From: Clostridia bacterium
GTDB lineage: Bacteria > Bacillota > Clostridia > Oscillospirales > Acutalibacteraceae
NCBI GenBank assembly: GCA_017428525.1
Contig: JAFRQQ010000004.1
Location: 1-64,000, forward strand
DNA: 64,000 nucleotides
Direction: 5' to 3'
The notes below the pieces were generated by a model. That model saw nothing but the letters and a program-made list of their open reading frames with translations, did not search any database and was not told where the DNA came from. Position numbers and translations under genes: made by a program. Shown in pieces: positions 40,493 through 48,720 of the stretch; positions within the stretch are counted from its first letter, which is position 1; the number at the start of each line of letters is the position of its first letter.

Positions 40493-41389
40493 ATGGATTA
40501 TATCACAAAACCGCAGCCGATGACAACGGAAAATCAAAGAAAACTCATTTTTTCTTTGCAAACCGCCTATCCCGCGCTGCAGGTGCGCACGGCGGGGCGG
40601 TCGCTCTGCGGCCGACCGATCTATGCGCTGGAGATCGGACGAAGCGCCGATCCGCTGCTGATCGCGGCGGGGGTGCACGGGCAGGAATGGCTGACCTGCC
40701 TGCTCGCGCTGCGTTTTGCCGAGGCGCTGCTGCAGGCGCAGGCGGAGAACCGGCTGCTCTGGCTCGCGGAGGGCCGGAGCGTCACGCGCTCGGTAATTCT
40801 GGTGCCCTGCGTCAATCCGGACGGCGTGGAGATCGCGCTGCGCGGACCGACGGCCGCCGGGGACTACGCGACCCTCGTCGCTTCCCTTCTTGCGGACAGC
40901 GACGACGACTGGAACGCCAACGCCCGCGGTGTGGATATCAACCACAATTTCGATGCGGACTGGGAAAAGCTGCGGCAGCTGGAAATCGCGAGCGGCATCA
41001 CCGGCCCCGCGCCGCGCCGTTACGGCGGGGAAGCGCCGGAGAGCGAGCCGGAAACGCAGGCGCTCACCGCGCTTTGCAGGGCGCGTCTGCCGCGCATGGC
41101 GATCGCGCTGCACAGCCAGGGGCGGGAAATCTACTGGCGCTACGGCGAGACCCTGCCGCCGGACAGCCGGGCCCTCGCGGAGCTGTTTTCGACCGCAAGC
41201 GGCTACCGACTCATCGACAACGCGGGTCTCGCGTCCTACGGCGGCTTCAAGGATTGGTTCATCGCCGCGTTCAACAAGCCCGGCTTCACCGTCGAAATCG
41301 GAGAAGGGAAAAATCCGCTGCCGCTGACGGACTTTCCGCAGATCTGGGCGGATACATTGCCGCTTCTGACGCTGGCGGCGCTGTTATAA
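40493..41389 (+). CDS. M14-family zinc carboxypeptidase
   Basis: 298 residues from ATG 40493, spaced from GGGGGG; an ATG at 40487 abuts it. Zinc ligands His and Glu are in GVHGQEW and the third His in IALHSQGREIYW; the catalytic Glu is in FTVEIGEGKNPLP. NARGVDINHNFDADW is the substrate-binding NxNR-like stretch. No signal peptide, so it is cytoplasmic or weakly exported, like gamma-D-glutamyl-meso-diaminopimelate peptidases that recycle wall peptides or act in spore formation. The substrate is inferred. Confidence 0.85.
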   Translation: MDYITKPQPMTTENQRKLIFSLQTAYPALQVRTAGRSLCGRPIYALEIGRSADPLLIAAGVHGQEWLTCLLALRFAEALLQAQAENRLLWLAEGRSVTRSVILVPCVNPDGVEIALRGPTAAGDYATLVASLLADSDDDWNANARGVDINHNFDADWEKLRQLEIASGITGPAPRRYGGEAPESEPETQALTALCRARLPRMAIALHSQGREIYWRYGETLPPDSRALAELFSTASGYRLIDNAGLASYGGFKDWFIAAFNKPGFTVEIGEGKNPLPLTDFPQIWADTLPLLTLAALL

Positions 41390-41431
41390 AAAAGAAAACG
41401 CGGCCGGTCACGGGCAATCGGACCGGCCGCG
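41388..41431 (-). terminator. Terminator of the sugar-acid oxidoreductase operon
   Basis: CGCGGCCGGTC / GACCGGCCGCG stem, followed on the minus strand by TTTTCTTTTTT. It can also slow the convergent M14 transcript. Confidence 0.85.
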
Positions 41432-41445
41432 GGATCGGATTCGGA

Positions 41446-42294
41446 TTATACGCCGGAATAAGCGGAAAAACCGCCGTCCACCGGCAGGATCACGCCGGTG
41501 ATAAAGCCGGACTGCGTCTCATCGCAGAGGAAGAGCAGCGCGCCGGTCAGGTCGGCAGGCACGCCGAAGCGGCGCAGCGGGGTGTGGGAAATGATCTTGT
41601 TTGACCGCGCGGTCAGGGAGCCGTCCGCGTTGTAAAGCAGCGTCTTGTTCTGATTCGTCGAGAAGAAGCCGGGCGCGATCGCGTTCACGCGGATGCCGAC
41701 GTCGGCAAAATGCACGGCCAGCCACTGCGTGAAGTTGGAAACGCCGGCCTTCGCCGCGGAATAGGCGGGGATTTTCGTGAGCGGCGTGAAAGCGTTCATC
41801 GAGGAAATATTGAGGATCGTGCTGCTTTCCTTGTTGACCATATCCTTGGCAAAGCACTGCGTGGTCAGCAGCGTGCCGAGAATATTGAGGTTGAAGACAA
41901 ACTGGATGCCGATCGGATCCAGGTCGAAGAAGGTTTTCACGTCTTCCGCCGCCGCTTCCAGATCGCCGGGCTCGTAGGCTTCCTTGGTCGTCGTGCCCTT
42001 GGGGCTGTTGCCGCCCGCGCCGTTGATCAGGATATCGCAGGTGCCGAACGCTGCGTTGACGCGCTGCCGCGCCGCTTCGAGGCTCTCCGCCTCGAGCACA
42101 TTGACGCCCACGGCGATCGCGCAGCCGCCTGCCGCGCTGATCTCATCCGCGACGGCCTGCGCCGCCTCCTCGCGCAGATCGAGGATGGCAACCTTTGCGC
42201 CCTGCGCGGCGAGATCCTTGGCAAAGCCGCCGCAGAGCACGCCGCCGCCGCCCGTGATGACGGCAACTTTATCTTTCAGATTTTCATACTTCAT
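41446..42294 (-). CDS. Short-chain dehydrogenase, D-mannonate oxidoreductase-like
   Basis: 282 residues. Cofactor motif VAVITGGGGVLCGGFAKDLA, NINGAGG-type motif (LINGAGGNSPKG), Ser of ILNISSMNAF, and the YSAAK catalytic Tyr and Lys. The long insertion with TTKEAYEPGD and FDLDPIGIQFVFNLN is characteristic of the SDR family that oxidises fructuronate/mannonate (UxuB of Bacillus type). Last gene of the operon, overlapping the preceding stop by 4 bp. Together with two Gfo/Idh domains it points to breakdown of uronic or other sugar acids. Confidence 0.85.
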   Translation of the reverse strand: MKYENLKDKVAVITGGGGVLCGGFAKDLAAQGAKVAILDLREEAAQAVADEISAAGGCAIAVGVNVLEAESLEAARQRVNAAFGTCDILINGAGGNSPKGTTTKEAYEPGDLEAAAEDVKTFFDLDPIGIQFVFNLNILGTLLTTQCFAKDMVNKESSTILNISSMNAFTPLTKIPAYSAAKAGVSNFTQWLAVHFADVGIRVNAIAPGFFSTNQNKTLLYNADGSLTARSNKIISHTPLRRFGVPADLTGALLFLCDETQSGFITGVILPVDGGFSAYSGV

Positions 42295-43307
42295 AGCAAT
42301 ACTTCCTTTCCTTCGGTTTCGCCGCAGGCCGACTGATAGCAGGCCGCGACGATTGCGCTGGCCTTGCCGCCCTCCGCCGCATCGATCGGGAAGGGCCTGC
42401 CGGCGGCAAGATGGTCATAGAAATCCCGGATCAGCGCCGTGTGGCCGCCGCCCCAGTACTGCTTGCCGAGCACTTCGGCAGGCGGATCGACGGGCAGCCG
42501 GACCGGGGTGCCGTCCGCCGCGAGCCGGAAGAGCAGATCTCCGCCCTCCAGACGGAACACGGCTTTTTCGCACTGCACCTCGATGAGCACACGGGCGTCC
42601 TCGCCGTAGGCCGTGGTTGCGTAAAGGAGGGCAACGCCGCCGTTTTGCAGCGTCATGCGCAGCGCGGCGGTATCCTCCACCTCAATCACACCCTGCAGAT
42701 GGTCGTTGAAGATGTGGCCGGTAACGGCGCTGCAGCCGCCGCCGAGATGCTGGATCAGATCGACCGTGTGGATCGCCTGATTGATCAGCACGCCGCCGCA
42801 TTCCAGCGCGCGGGTGCCGTGCCAGTCGTCGGAATAATAGTCTCTGCCGCGGTTCCAGGTCACGAACGCGCGAATCGCCTTGACGGGGCCGGTTTCCGGG
42901 TGCGCGAGCGCCGCGACGAGCGCCTGAACGGCGGGGTTATAGCGGTTCTGAAAGCAGACGCCGAGCTGGCGGCCGCTTTCCCGCTGCGCACGGATCAGCG
43001 CGTCGATTTCCGCCCGCGATGTGGCGCAGGGCTTTTCCGTGAGCACATGGATGCCGCGCTGCAGGGCGGCGAGCGCCATGGGCGTATGCAGGGCATGCGG
43101 GGTGCAGATATGCACGCAGTCCGGCGTTTCCGCATCCAGCATGGTCAGATAATCCTGATAGGCCCGCGCGCCGCAGGCAGCGGCAGCCGCCTGCGCACGA
43201 TCCGGTTTGATATCGGCAACGCCGACGATCTCCACGCCGTCCATTGCGGAAAGCACGGCGCGATGCACATGGGAGATCCCGCCGCAGCCGATGATAGCGG
43301 TTTTCAT
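42291..43307 (-). CDS. Gfo/Idh/MocA-family oxidoreductase
   Basis: 338 residues from ATG 43307, preceded by GGGAGG; the frame runs further upstream without a site. NAD-binding fold TAIIGCGGISHVHRAVLSAM; the EKP motif in HVLTEKPCATS and a His in LINQAIHTVDLIQHLG that likely serves catalysis. Acts on a sugar, inositol or sugar-acid hydroxyl. It overlaps the SDR gene by 4 bp and follows the TIM-barrel/Gfo fusion by 19 bp. Confidence 0.9.
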   Translation of the reverse strand: MKTAIIGCGGISHVHRAVLSAMDGVEIVGVADIKPDRAQAAAAACGARAYQDYLTMLDAETPDCVHICTPHALHTPMALAALQRGIHVLTEKPCATSRAEIDALIRAQRESGRQLGVCFQNRYNPAVQALVAALAHPETGPVKAIRAFVTWNRGRDYYSDDWHGTRALECGGVLINQAIHTVDLIQHLGGGCSAVTGHIFNDHLQGVIEVEDTAALRMTLQNGGVALLYATTAYGEDARVLIEVQCEKAVFRLEGGDLLFRLAADGTPVRLPVDPPAEVLGKQYWGGGHTALIRDFYDHLAAGRPFPIDAAEGGKASAIVAACYQSACGETEGKEVLL

Positions 43308-43326
43308 GTCGATTCCTCCCGGCAGC

Positions 43327-45348
43327 TCAGAACGTGGAGGACATATCCCCCTGCACGGCTTCCTTGATATTTGCCTTTTCCGCGTGACCGGCCGCAACCT
43401 TCTTCTGCAATTCGGCATAATAAAGGTCTTCATCCACCGGCAGCGTCACGGGACGGCCGAGCCAGGAGGAGAGGTGCGCGGCGTTCGAGATGGAAAGGCC
43501 GCGGATGCCCTCTTCGCCGTTGGCAACCAGCGGCGTGCCGTGCAGCAGGCCGTCGGTGAAGCGGTTGAACACCTCGGCGTGCTGCTCGTTTCGTCCGTCC
43601 GTTTCCACGTCGATCCAGTCGCCCTCCAGCGCCTTGAAGCCGCTGTCGCAGTTCAGGGTGTGCTCGGAGGTCAGGCCGCGGAGCTTATAAAGACGGAGCT
43701 TGTCGTTTTCGCACACGAGCTTGCCGCCGTCCAGGGTGATTTCAAAGCGGTTGGTGCCCGGGCAGTCGCCCGTGGAGGTGATGAAGGTGCCGGTGGCGCC
43801 GTTGGCGTATTCCACGTAGATCGTTACGTCGTCCTCGACCTCGATGTCGTGCCACTTGCCCTCGTGGCAGAAGGCCTGCACCTTGACCGGCAGACCGCAG
43901 ATCCACTGCCAGAGATCGAGATTGTGCGGGCACTGGTTGAGCAGCACGCCGCCGCCTTCTCCGGCCCAGGTGGCGCGCCATCCGCCGGAATTATAGTAAG
44001 CCTGCGTGCGGTACCAGTCGGTGATGATCCAGCTCACGCGGCGGATCTCGCCGAGCGCGCCGCTCTGCACCAGCTCGCGCATTTTGCGATAGACGCAGTT
44101 TGTGCGCTGGTTATACATAATGCCGAAGAGCTTGCCGCTGGCCGCAGCGGCCTCGTTCATCTCGCGCACCTGTTTCGTATAAACGCCGGCGGGCTTCTCG
44201 GTGAGCACATTCAGTCCCTTGGAGAACGCATAGGATGCGATCGGGGGATGCGCATAGTGCGGCGTCGCGATCAGCACGACGTCCACGGTGCCGCTGTCAA
44301 TCAGCGCCTCGGCGGTGTCGTAAACCTCGATTTCGGGCAGGATTTCCTTCGCCGCCGTCAGCCGGGCGGGATTGATATCCGCAGCGGCAACGATCCGCGC
44401 CTGCGCATGCTTGCCCGCGCGGTGCATCTGCAGATGCGAGGAACCCATGTTGCCCACGCCGATCACGCCGTAGCGCACGGGATGAATCTGCGTGTCGATC
44501 ATGGCATGCAGCGCGCCGCAGGCCGCCGCAAAGGAAGCGGCGTTGTCGGGATAAACATACTTCTGACTGACCTCCAGCGCCTTGCCGTTGCTCGCCTCGA
44601 GCGCAGCCAGCCCGTCGAAGACGCGCAGATGCGGCTCAACGGAGAGCACGAACGCGCCCTTGCGCTGATCGAGCATCTGCAGGATCTCTTTCAGATGGCC
44701 GTCGCCGCAGCCGGCGGGCACAACGGTATTGTCCGCCGCAATGGCGTCCTTGATGTGCATATAGGTGACGCGGTCGCACAGCTGCTTAAAGCCTTCCAGC
44801 GTGTCGCAGCCGCTCAGGATGTAGTTCGCCGGATCGAAGATGCAGCCCAGGCGGTCGCCGAAATACTCCGCGATCTCCACGCAGCGCTCGGTGATGTCGC
44901 CGTAGATGCCGCGTTCATTCTCATGGCAGCAGAGCACGCCGTTTTCGTTTGCGTAATCCGCCATGGCGGAAAGACGGGCAAACACCTCGTCGCGGTAGGC
45001 GGCGTGGTCTTCGCCGTTTCTGAAATAGAAGCTGAAGATGCGGATGTACGGCGCGCCGAGCACCTTGGCCACCGCAACGGTATTTTTGAATGCCTCAAAA
45101 TGCGGCGCGAAGGGGTCGGTGATTTCGATCTTGCCGTAGAAGGAGCCGATGGAGGAAACCCGGATGCCGGCTTTGTCGAGCGTTTCCTTCAGTGCCTCGG
45201 CCTCGGCCACGGTGAAATCGGAGATGTTTTTGCCGTTGACGTTGCGCAGCTCGATGGCGCCGATGCCGTTTTGCTTGCAGGCGGCGATCTGCGCCTGAAT
45301 ATCGGCGGATGCTTCGTCCGCAAATGCGGAATAAAGGAAATAAGCCAT
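43327..45348 (-). CDS. Fusion of sugar-phosphate-isomerase-like TIM barrel and Gfo/Idh/MocA oxidoreductase
   Basis: 673 residues from ATG 45348 (AGGAGG 8 bp upstream). Residues 1-270: xylose-isomerase-like TIM barrel (AP-endonuclease-2 superfamily), with metal-site stretches CCHENERGIYGDI, GCIFDPANYI, YMHIKDAIA and a late Glu (FVLSVEPHL). Residues 290-650: a complete Gfo/Idh/MocA protein with YGVIGVGNMGSSHLQMHRAG, the EKP motif in NVLTEKPAG, and LLNQCPHNLDLWQW. These activities are normally separate neighbouring genes; here one frame joins them with a 20-residue linker and no internal start. First gene of the operon, behind its own promoter. Confidence 0.9.
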   Translation of the reverse strand: MAYFLYSAFADEASADIQAQIAACKQNGIGAIELRNVNGKNISDFTVAEAEALKETLDKAGIRVSSIGSFYGKIEITDPFAPHFEAFKNTVAVAKVLGAPYIRIFSFYFRNGEDHAAYRDEVFARLSAMADYANENGVLCCHENERGIYGDITERCVEIAEYFGDRLGCIFDPANYILSGCDTLEGFKQLCDRVTYMHIKDAIAADNTVVPAGCGDGHLKEILQMLDQRKGAFVLSVEPHLRVFDGLAALEASNGKALEVSQKYVYPDNAASFAAACGALHAMIDTQIHPVRYGVIGVGNMGSSHLQMHRAGKHAQARIVAAADINPARLTAAKEILPEIEVYDTAEALIDSGTVDVVLIATPHYAHPPIASYAFSKGLNVLTEKPAGVYTKQVREMNEAAAASGKLFGIMYNQRTNCVYRKMRELVQSGALGEIRRVSWIITDWYRTQAYYNSGGWRATWAGEGGGVLLNQCPHNLDLWQWICGLPVKVQAFCHEGKWHDIEVEDDVTIYVEYANGATGTFITSTGDCPGTNRFEITLDGGKLVCENDKLRLYKLRGLTSEHTLNCDSGFKALEGDWIDVETDGRNEQHAEVFNRFTDGLLHGTPLVANGEEGIRGLSISNAAHLSSWLGRPVTLPVDEDLYYAELQKKVAAGHAEKANIKEAVQGDMSSTF

Positions 45349-45377
45349 AAACAATACCTCCTGAATGGATTCACTTC

Positions 45378-45405
45378 ATTGTACCATCTTTTTGAAAGAA
45401 TGCAA
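45378..45405 (-). promoter_or_regulatory. Promoter of the sugar-acid operon
   Basis: On the minus strand TTGCAT (45405-45400), 16-bp spacer, TACAAT (45383-45378), 30 bp before the start codon. Confidence 0.65.
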
Positions 45406-45451
45406 GCAGATTCCGGGAGATTTTATTAAAATAAACAAAATTTTTCTTTAC

Positions 45452-45490
45452 ATAAAAAACCGAAGGGGCTTTCATTTCTGAAAGCCCCTA
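45452..45490 (-). terminator. Orphan leftward terminator hairpin
   Basis: AGGGGCTTTCA (45464-45474) and TGAAAGCCCCT (45479-45489) form an 11-bp stem. On the minus strand it is followed by TCGGTTTTTTAT, the form of an intrinsic terminator, although no leftward gene lies upstream. It may end a small RNA starting near 45585. Confidence 0.6.
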
Positions 45491-45588
45491 ATCCGGTTTG
45501 AAAAAATTGAAAGGATGGTAAAAACTGTCGCCGCGGTCGCACTTCCGCTGCGCCAGTGGAAGATTTCTGTTTGGTACGACTTTATTAT
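45491..45588 (-). ncRNA. Candidate small RNA body (speculative)
   Basis: A TATAAT on the minus strand (revcomp of the ATTATA in TTTATTATAACC near 45582-45590), with only a weak -35 match, precedes about 100 nt without a gene and the orphan terminator at 45452-45490. The expected transcript holds a CTTCC ... GGAAG stem. No known RNA family recognised. Confidence 0.25.
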
Positions 45589-45623
45589 AACCGCAGCGCC
45601 GGAAAAAAACTACCTATATTTCG

Positions 45624-45671
45624 TTACAATCCAATTACAAAACGATTACAAAAGCGCCGAAAAAGTTACAA
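45624..45671. promoter_or_regulatory. 11-bp-phased TTACAA repeats upstream of spoIIP
   Basis: TTACAA occurs at 45624, 45635 and 45646, exactly 11 bp apart, and again at 45666. Direct hexamer repeats with this phasing are typical of PhoB/OmpR-family response-regulator sites (such as Bacillus PhoP). They could serve spoIIP or the leftward transcript. Confidence 0.5.
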
Positions 45672-45787
45672 TTTGTAATCTTTCCGGCCGATTTCAGCCG
45701 ATTCGGGCTTATCAGCGGCGCGCCGAGGGCATATCCTGCGAAAAAGACGCATACACTGCAGCGAGGAAAAGAGGCGAGCAAAAAAGG

Positions 45788-46876
45788 ATGAAACAAAACC
45801 AGACAGGCGCCCGCAGCCGTGCGCCGGCGGTGACGGCGGCGGCGCTGCTTTTGCTTGCGGCGGTGCTGTGCGTCGCCGTGGCCGGCATCCCGCTGACGGT
45901 CGCGGCGCTGATGTTTGAACGGTCGCTGCCGGCAACGCAGGATGCGCAGCCCGGAACGACCGCCGGGCAGACGGCAAGCGCAACGGCGCAGGAAGCGACA
46001 AACGCCGCGCCCGCGTCGCTGACGGAAACGCCGGCAGATCTGCTTGCGTTGGCCGAAAAATACGCCGATCTGCTCGGCGACGGCAGCGGCGGCAAGGTCA
46101 AGACCGTCAACTACGGCAAAAAAGGCGCGACGGATGTGCTGGGCAGCGTGATGATCAAGAATACGACCGAAACCAAGCATCCGGATTTTGCCGCGCTTCT
46201 AAAGCAGAAGCCCGCGCTGGAGATCGATCCGTCACAGCCGGCGGTGCTGATCTTTCACAGTCATACGTCCGAATCCTATGCGATCGTTGACAGAGATTGC
46301 TATGACCCCGGTTTTACCGCGCACAGCAACGATCCGGCGGTCAATGTGGTGCGCGTTGGCGACGAAATCGCGCATGTTCTGGAGAATGCAGGGTATACTG
46401 TAATACATGACACGGTGATTCACGATGCGGATTACACCGGCGCTTACCCGCATTCGCGCAAGACGCTGGAAGACTATCTTACGCAGTATCCGCAGCTGCA
46501 GATTCTGCTGGATATCCATCGGGATTCCATCGATCTGGACGACGGAACGAAGATGCGCCCCGTGGCGACGGTCAACGGCAAGCAGGCCGCGCAGCTCATG
46601 ATCATTGCGGGTGCGGAAGAGGGCAAGGTCACGGAGTTTCCGCACTGGGAATCGAATCTGTGCTTTGCGCTGCAGCTGCAGAAGCGGCTGGCCGAAGCCT
46701 ATCCGGGGCTGATGCGCCCGCTCCTGTTTTCGCAGCGGAAATACAATATGGATCTCACGCGCTGCAGCCTGCTCATCGAGGTGGGCAGCGAGGGCAACAC
46801 GCTCGAGGAGGCCTGCTATTCCGGCCGGCTGCTTGCCGCGGCGCTCGCGGAGATGCTGGGGGATTATAAAAAATGA
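45788..46876 (+). CDS. spoIIP: Stage II sporulation protein P
   Basis: 362 residues from ATG 45788; the frame runs upstream to 45515 but that part is low-quality sequence. One N-terminal membrane anchor (residues 13-40). The amidase/endopeptidase core (about 150-355) shows AVLIFHSHTSESY (zinc His and following Glu), LLDIHRDSIDL and LLIEVGSEGNTLEEA, the SpoIIP signature. SpoIIP works with SpoIID and SpoIIM to remove septal peptidoglycan during engulfment; made in the mother cell, usually under sigma-E. A low-complexity A/T/Q linker (45-75) separates anchor and enzyme. Overlaps the next gene by 4 bp. Confidence 0.93.
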   Translation: MKQNQTGARSRAPAVTAAALLLLAAVLCVAVAGIPLTVAALMFERSLPATQDAQPGTTAGQTASATAQEATNAAPASLTETPADLLALAEKYADLLGDGSGGKVKTVNYGKKGATDVLGSVMIKNTTETKHPDFAALLKQKPALEIDPSQPAVLIFHSHTSESYAIVDRDCYDPGFTAHSNDPAVNVVRVGDEIAHVLENAGYTVIHDTVIHDADYTGAYPHSRKTLEDYLTQYPQLQILLDIHRDSIDLDDGTKMRPVATVNGKQAAQLMIIAGAEEGKVTEFPHWESNLCFALQLQKRLAEAYPGLMRPLLFSQRKYNMDLTRCSLLIEVGSEGNTLEEACYSGRLLAAALAEMLGDYKK

Positions 46877-47292
46877 AACGGTATTTTGCGTTCAGCACGG
46901 CGATGCTGATTCTGATCGCGGCGCTCGGCGGCGGCGTGCAGGCTGCCCAGCGCTCCCGCTATGTCGCTTATGGCGCAGACAGCGTGGCGCAGGCCTTCGC
47001 GCCCGCCTCGGAGAAACCGCTGCTGCCGGACTGGATGAAAACGGCGGCAGGGCTGACCCCGCCGCCGTTCGGCAATCTTTATTGGCTTGCGCGCGCTTTA
47101 GCTGAGAAACTCCGCGATGTGCGGGAAGACGTAGATCTGGAACTCCCCGAGGTCATACGTTTCGGCTGCGGTGTCGAGCAGGCCCGTGCCCGCAAGCATG
47201 GCGGATTCCGCCGTGTCGAGCAGCAGGAAGTAGCGGTCGCAGCCGGGCGCCTCCTCAAACCAGCTGCGTTCTGTCTGGTAATAATAGGGTAA
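46873..47292 (+). CDS. Small exported protein after spoIIP; 3' half doubtful
   Basis: 139 residues if read to the first stop; ATG overlaps the spoIIP stop (ATGA). Residues 1-24 are a signal peptide (VQA-AQ). Residues 25-75 look protein-like ([25 protein letters not shown]). From about residue 76 the frame is antisense to the end of the leftward membrane-protein gene (47098-48720), an overlap of 195 bp that is hard to accept. A single-base shift near 47090 would reach a TAG at 47103 and remove the overlap. Either a frameshifted gene or a real long antisense overlap. Confidence 0.45.
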   Translation: MKRYFAFSTAMLILIAALGGGVQAAQRSRYVAYGADSVAQAFAPASEKPLLPDWMKTAAGLTPPPFGNLYWLARALAEKLRDVREDVDLELPEVIRFGCGVEQARARKHGGFRRVEQQEVAVAAGRLLKPAAFCLVIIG

Positions 47293-48720
47293 CACGGCGC
47301 CGTCCTGAATCTGAACGCTTGCGATGCGGATGTCGGAATCGGTCAGCACCGTGATCGACTGTGCGTTCCAGAAGGTGGCGTAGCCGAGTTTGAGATCGTA
47401 GGATTCCAGCGCGGCGATGCGATCGGCCTTCTGGTTTTCGGCCGCGCCGTCCTTCGGCATGGCGAGAATGCTCTGCAGGGAGAGCGCGCTCATCACAAGG
47501 CACAGGATGACGCCGAGCGTCGCAAAGCGCCGGGCGACCGGGTGCGGACGCATCACCTGCAGGCAGGCCATGCAGACCAGCAGGCCGGTGCAGATCAGCG
47601 GGCTGAGCCGCCAGTTGGCGGCGGAGAGCAGGCCGCAGACATAGCCGAAAAAGATTACGGCAAACAGGCCGAAATGCGCGGCGATCAGCAGCCGGACAGG
47701 GCGGGCGAAGCGCTTGAGCAGAACCAGCGCGGCAAACGGTCCGCCGGCAATCAGCGCGGCAAAGGCCAGACGCACGAGGCTGAGCAGCGAGCCGACGGAA
47801 AACATCGGATCAAACGGTTCGAATTTTGCGCCGAACAGGAGCATCCACTGCGTCGGGAATTTGAACAGGTTATCCAGCCATTCGGCCGGATCGGAATAAG
47901 AAGAATAGGCCGCGGCGTAGCCGGACTGCAGACGGGAGCTCAGTTGGGAGAGCAGCAGCAGGCCGATCAGCGCCGAAAGCACCACCGCGCCGCAGAAAAA
48001 CAGGCGCGGTTTATTCTCTTTTGAAAACAGCTTGTCCCGGCAGCAGAAGATATCCATTGCACCGGCAAACAGCACGGGGAAAACGCCGGTGGCAAGGATC
48101 TGCATGCCGTCCAGCGCCGTGAGCGCGGTGAAAACGCAGGCGAAGATCCAGAGGGCCAGCTGCCGCCCGCACAGCCGTTCCGTTCCGGCTGCCGTGCAGC
48201 GCAGATAGAGCGAAAGCAGCACACACAGAACGAGGATGCAGATGCTGTAATAGATCACATGCTCATAAAAGATTTCACGCAGCTTGCCGGAGGCGGCGAG
48301 CGTCATCGCCAGTGTGCCGATCGTCAGCAGCGAAAGCGGCAGGCTGAATTTCAGACTGCGGCAGAGCAGCCAGACCGCGAGGAAAAACAGGAGGGTAAAC
48401 AGCACCATCCCGATGTGGTGCGCGGTCATGCCCACGCCGAAGATCGCCACGAAGGGGATCATCAGCATCACGCCGCCGAAGGGCAGCATCGCCGCATAGC
48501 TGAAATCCGGGTTGAACAGCGCCTTTGCGTCCACGCTGGCCTTGGCCCAGAGCAGCGTATCCGTGCAGTCGGAGTGAAAATACGCCTGCGACGGATAAAT
48601 GATGTAATAAAATACGGCGATCAGCGCGCCGAGCGCAAAGAGCCCGGCTGCCGCTGTGCTCAGCCGCTTGCCCCAGCGCAGCAGATCGGGCGGGGCATAG
48701 TTATTTTTTGCCTGTTTCAT
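47098..48720 (-). CDS. Polytopic membrane protein, GT-C glycosyltransferase-like
   Basis: 540 residues with about 10-11 hydrophobic segments up to residue 410 and a soluble C-terminal domain of 120 residues. An acidic pair in the first outer loop ([15 protein letters not shown], residues 49-63) fits the DxD/ExD-type motif of polyprenol-phosphate-dependent GT-C enzymes. No family assigned with certainty. Its first 20 bp overlap the end of the flavoprotein gene 48701-50257, so both should act in one pathway, most simply assembly of a surface glycan. Confidence 0.6.
   Translation of the reverse strand: MKQAKNNYAPPDLLRWGKRLSTAAAGLFALGALIAVFYYIIYPSQAYFHSDCTDTLLWAKASVDAKALFNPDFSYAAMLPFGGVMLMIPFVAIFGVGMTAHHIGMVLFTLLFFLAVWLLCRSLKFSLPLSLLTIGTLAMTLAASGKLREIFYEHVIYYSICILVLCVLLSLYLRCTAAGTERLCGRQLALWIFACVFTALTALDGMQILATGVFPVLFAGAMDIFCCRDKLFSKENKPRLFFCGAVVLSALIGLLLLSQLSSRLQSGYAAAYSSYSDPAEWLDNLFKFPTQWMLLFGAKFEPFDPMFSVGSLLSLVRLAFAALIAGGPFAALVLLKRFARPVRLLIAAHFGLFAVIFFGYVCGLLSAANWRLSPLICTGLLVCMACLQVMRPHPVARRFATLGVILCLVMSALSLQSILAMPKDGAAENQKADRIAALESYDLKLGYATFWNAQSITVLTDSDIRIASVQIQDGAVLPYYYQTERSWFEEAPGCDRYFLLLDTAESAMLAGTGLLDTAAETYDLGEFQIYVFPHIAEFLS

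Noticed and set aside
43207..45429. A 740-codon plus-strand frame
   Set aside because: Antisense to the TIM-barrel/Gfo fusion gene.
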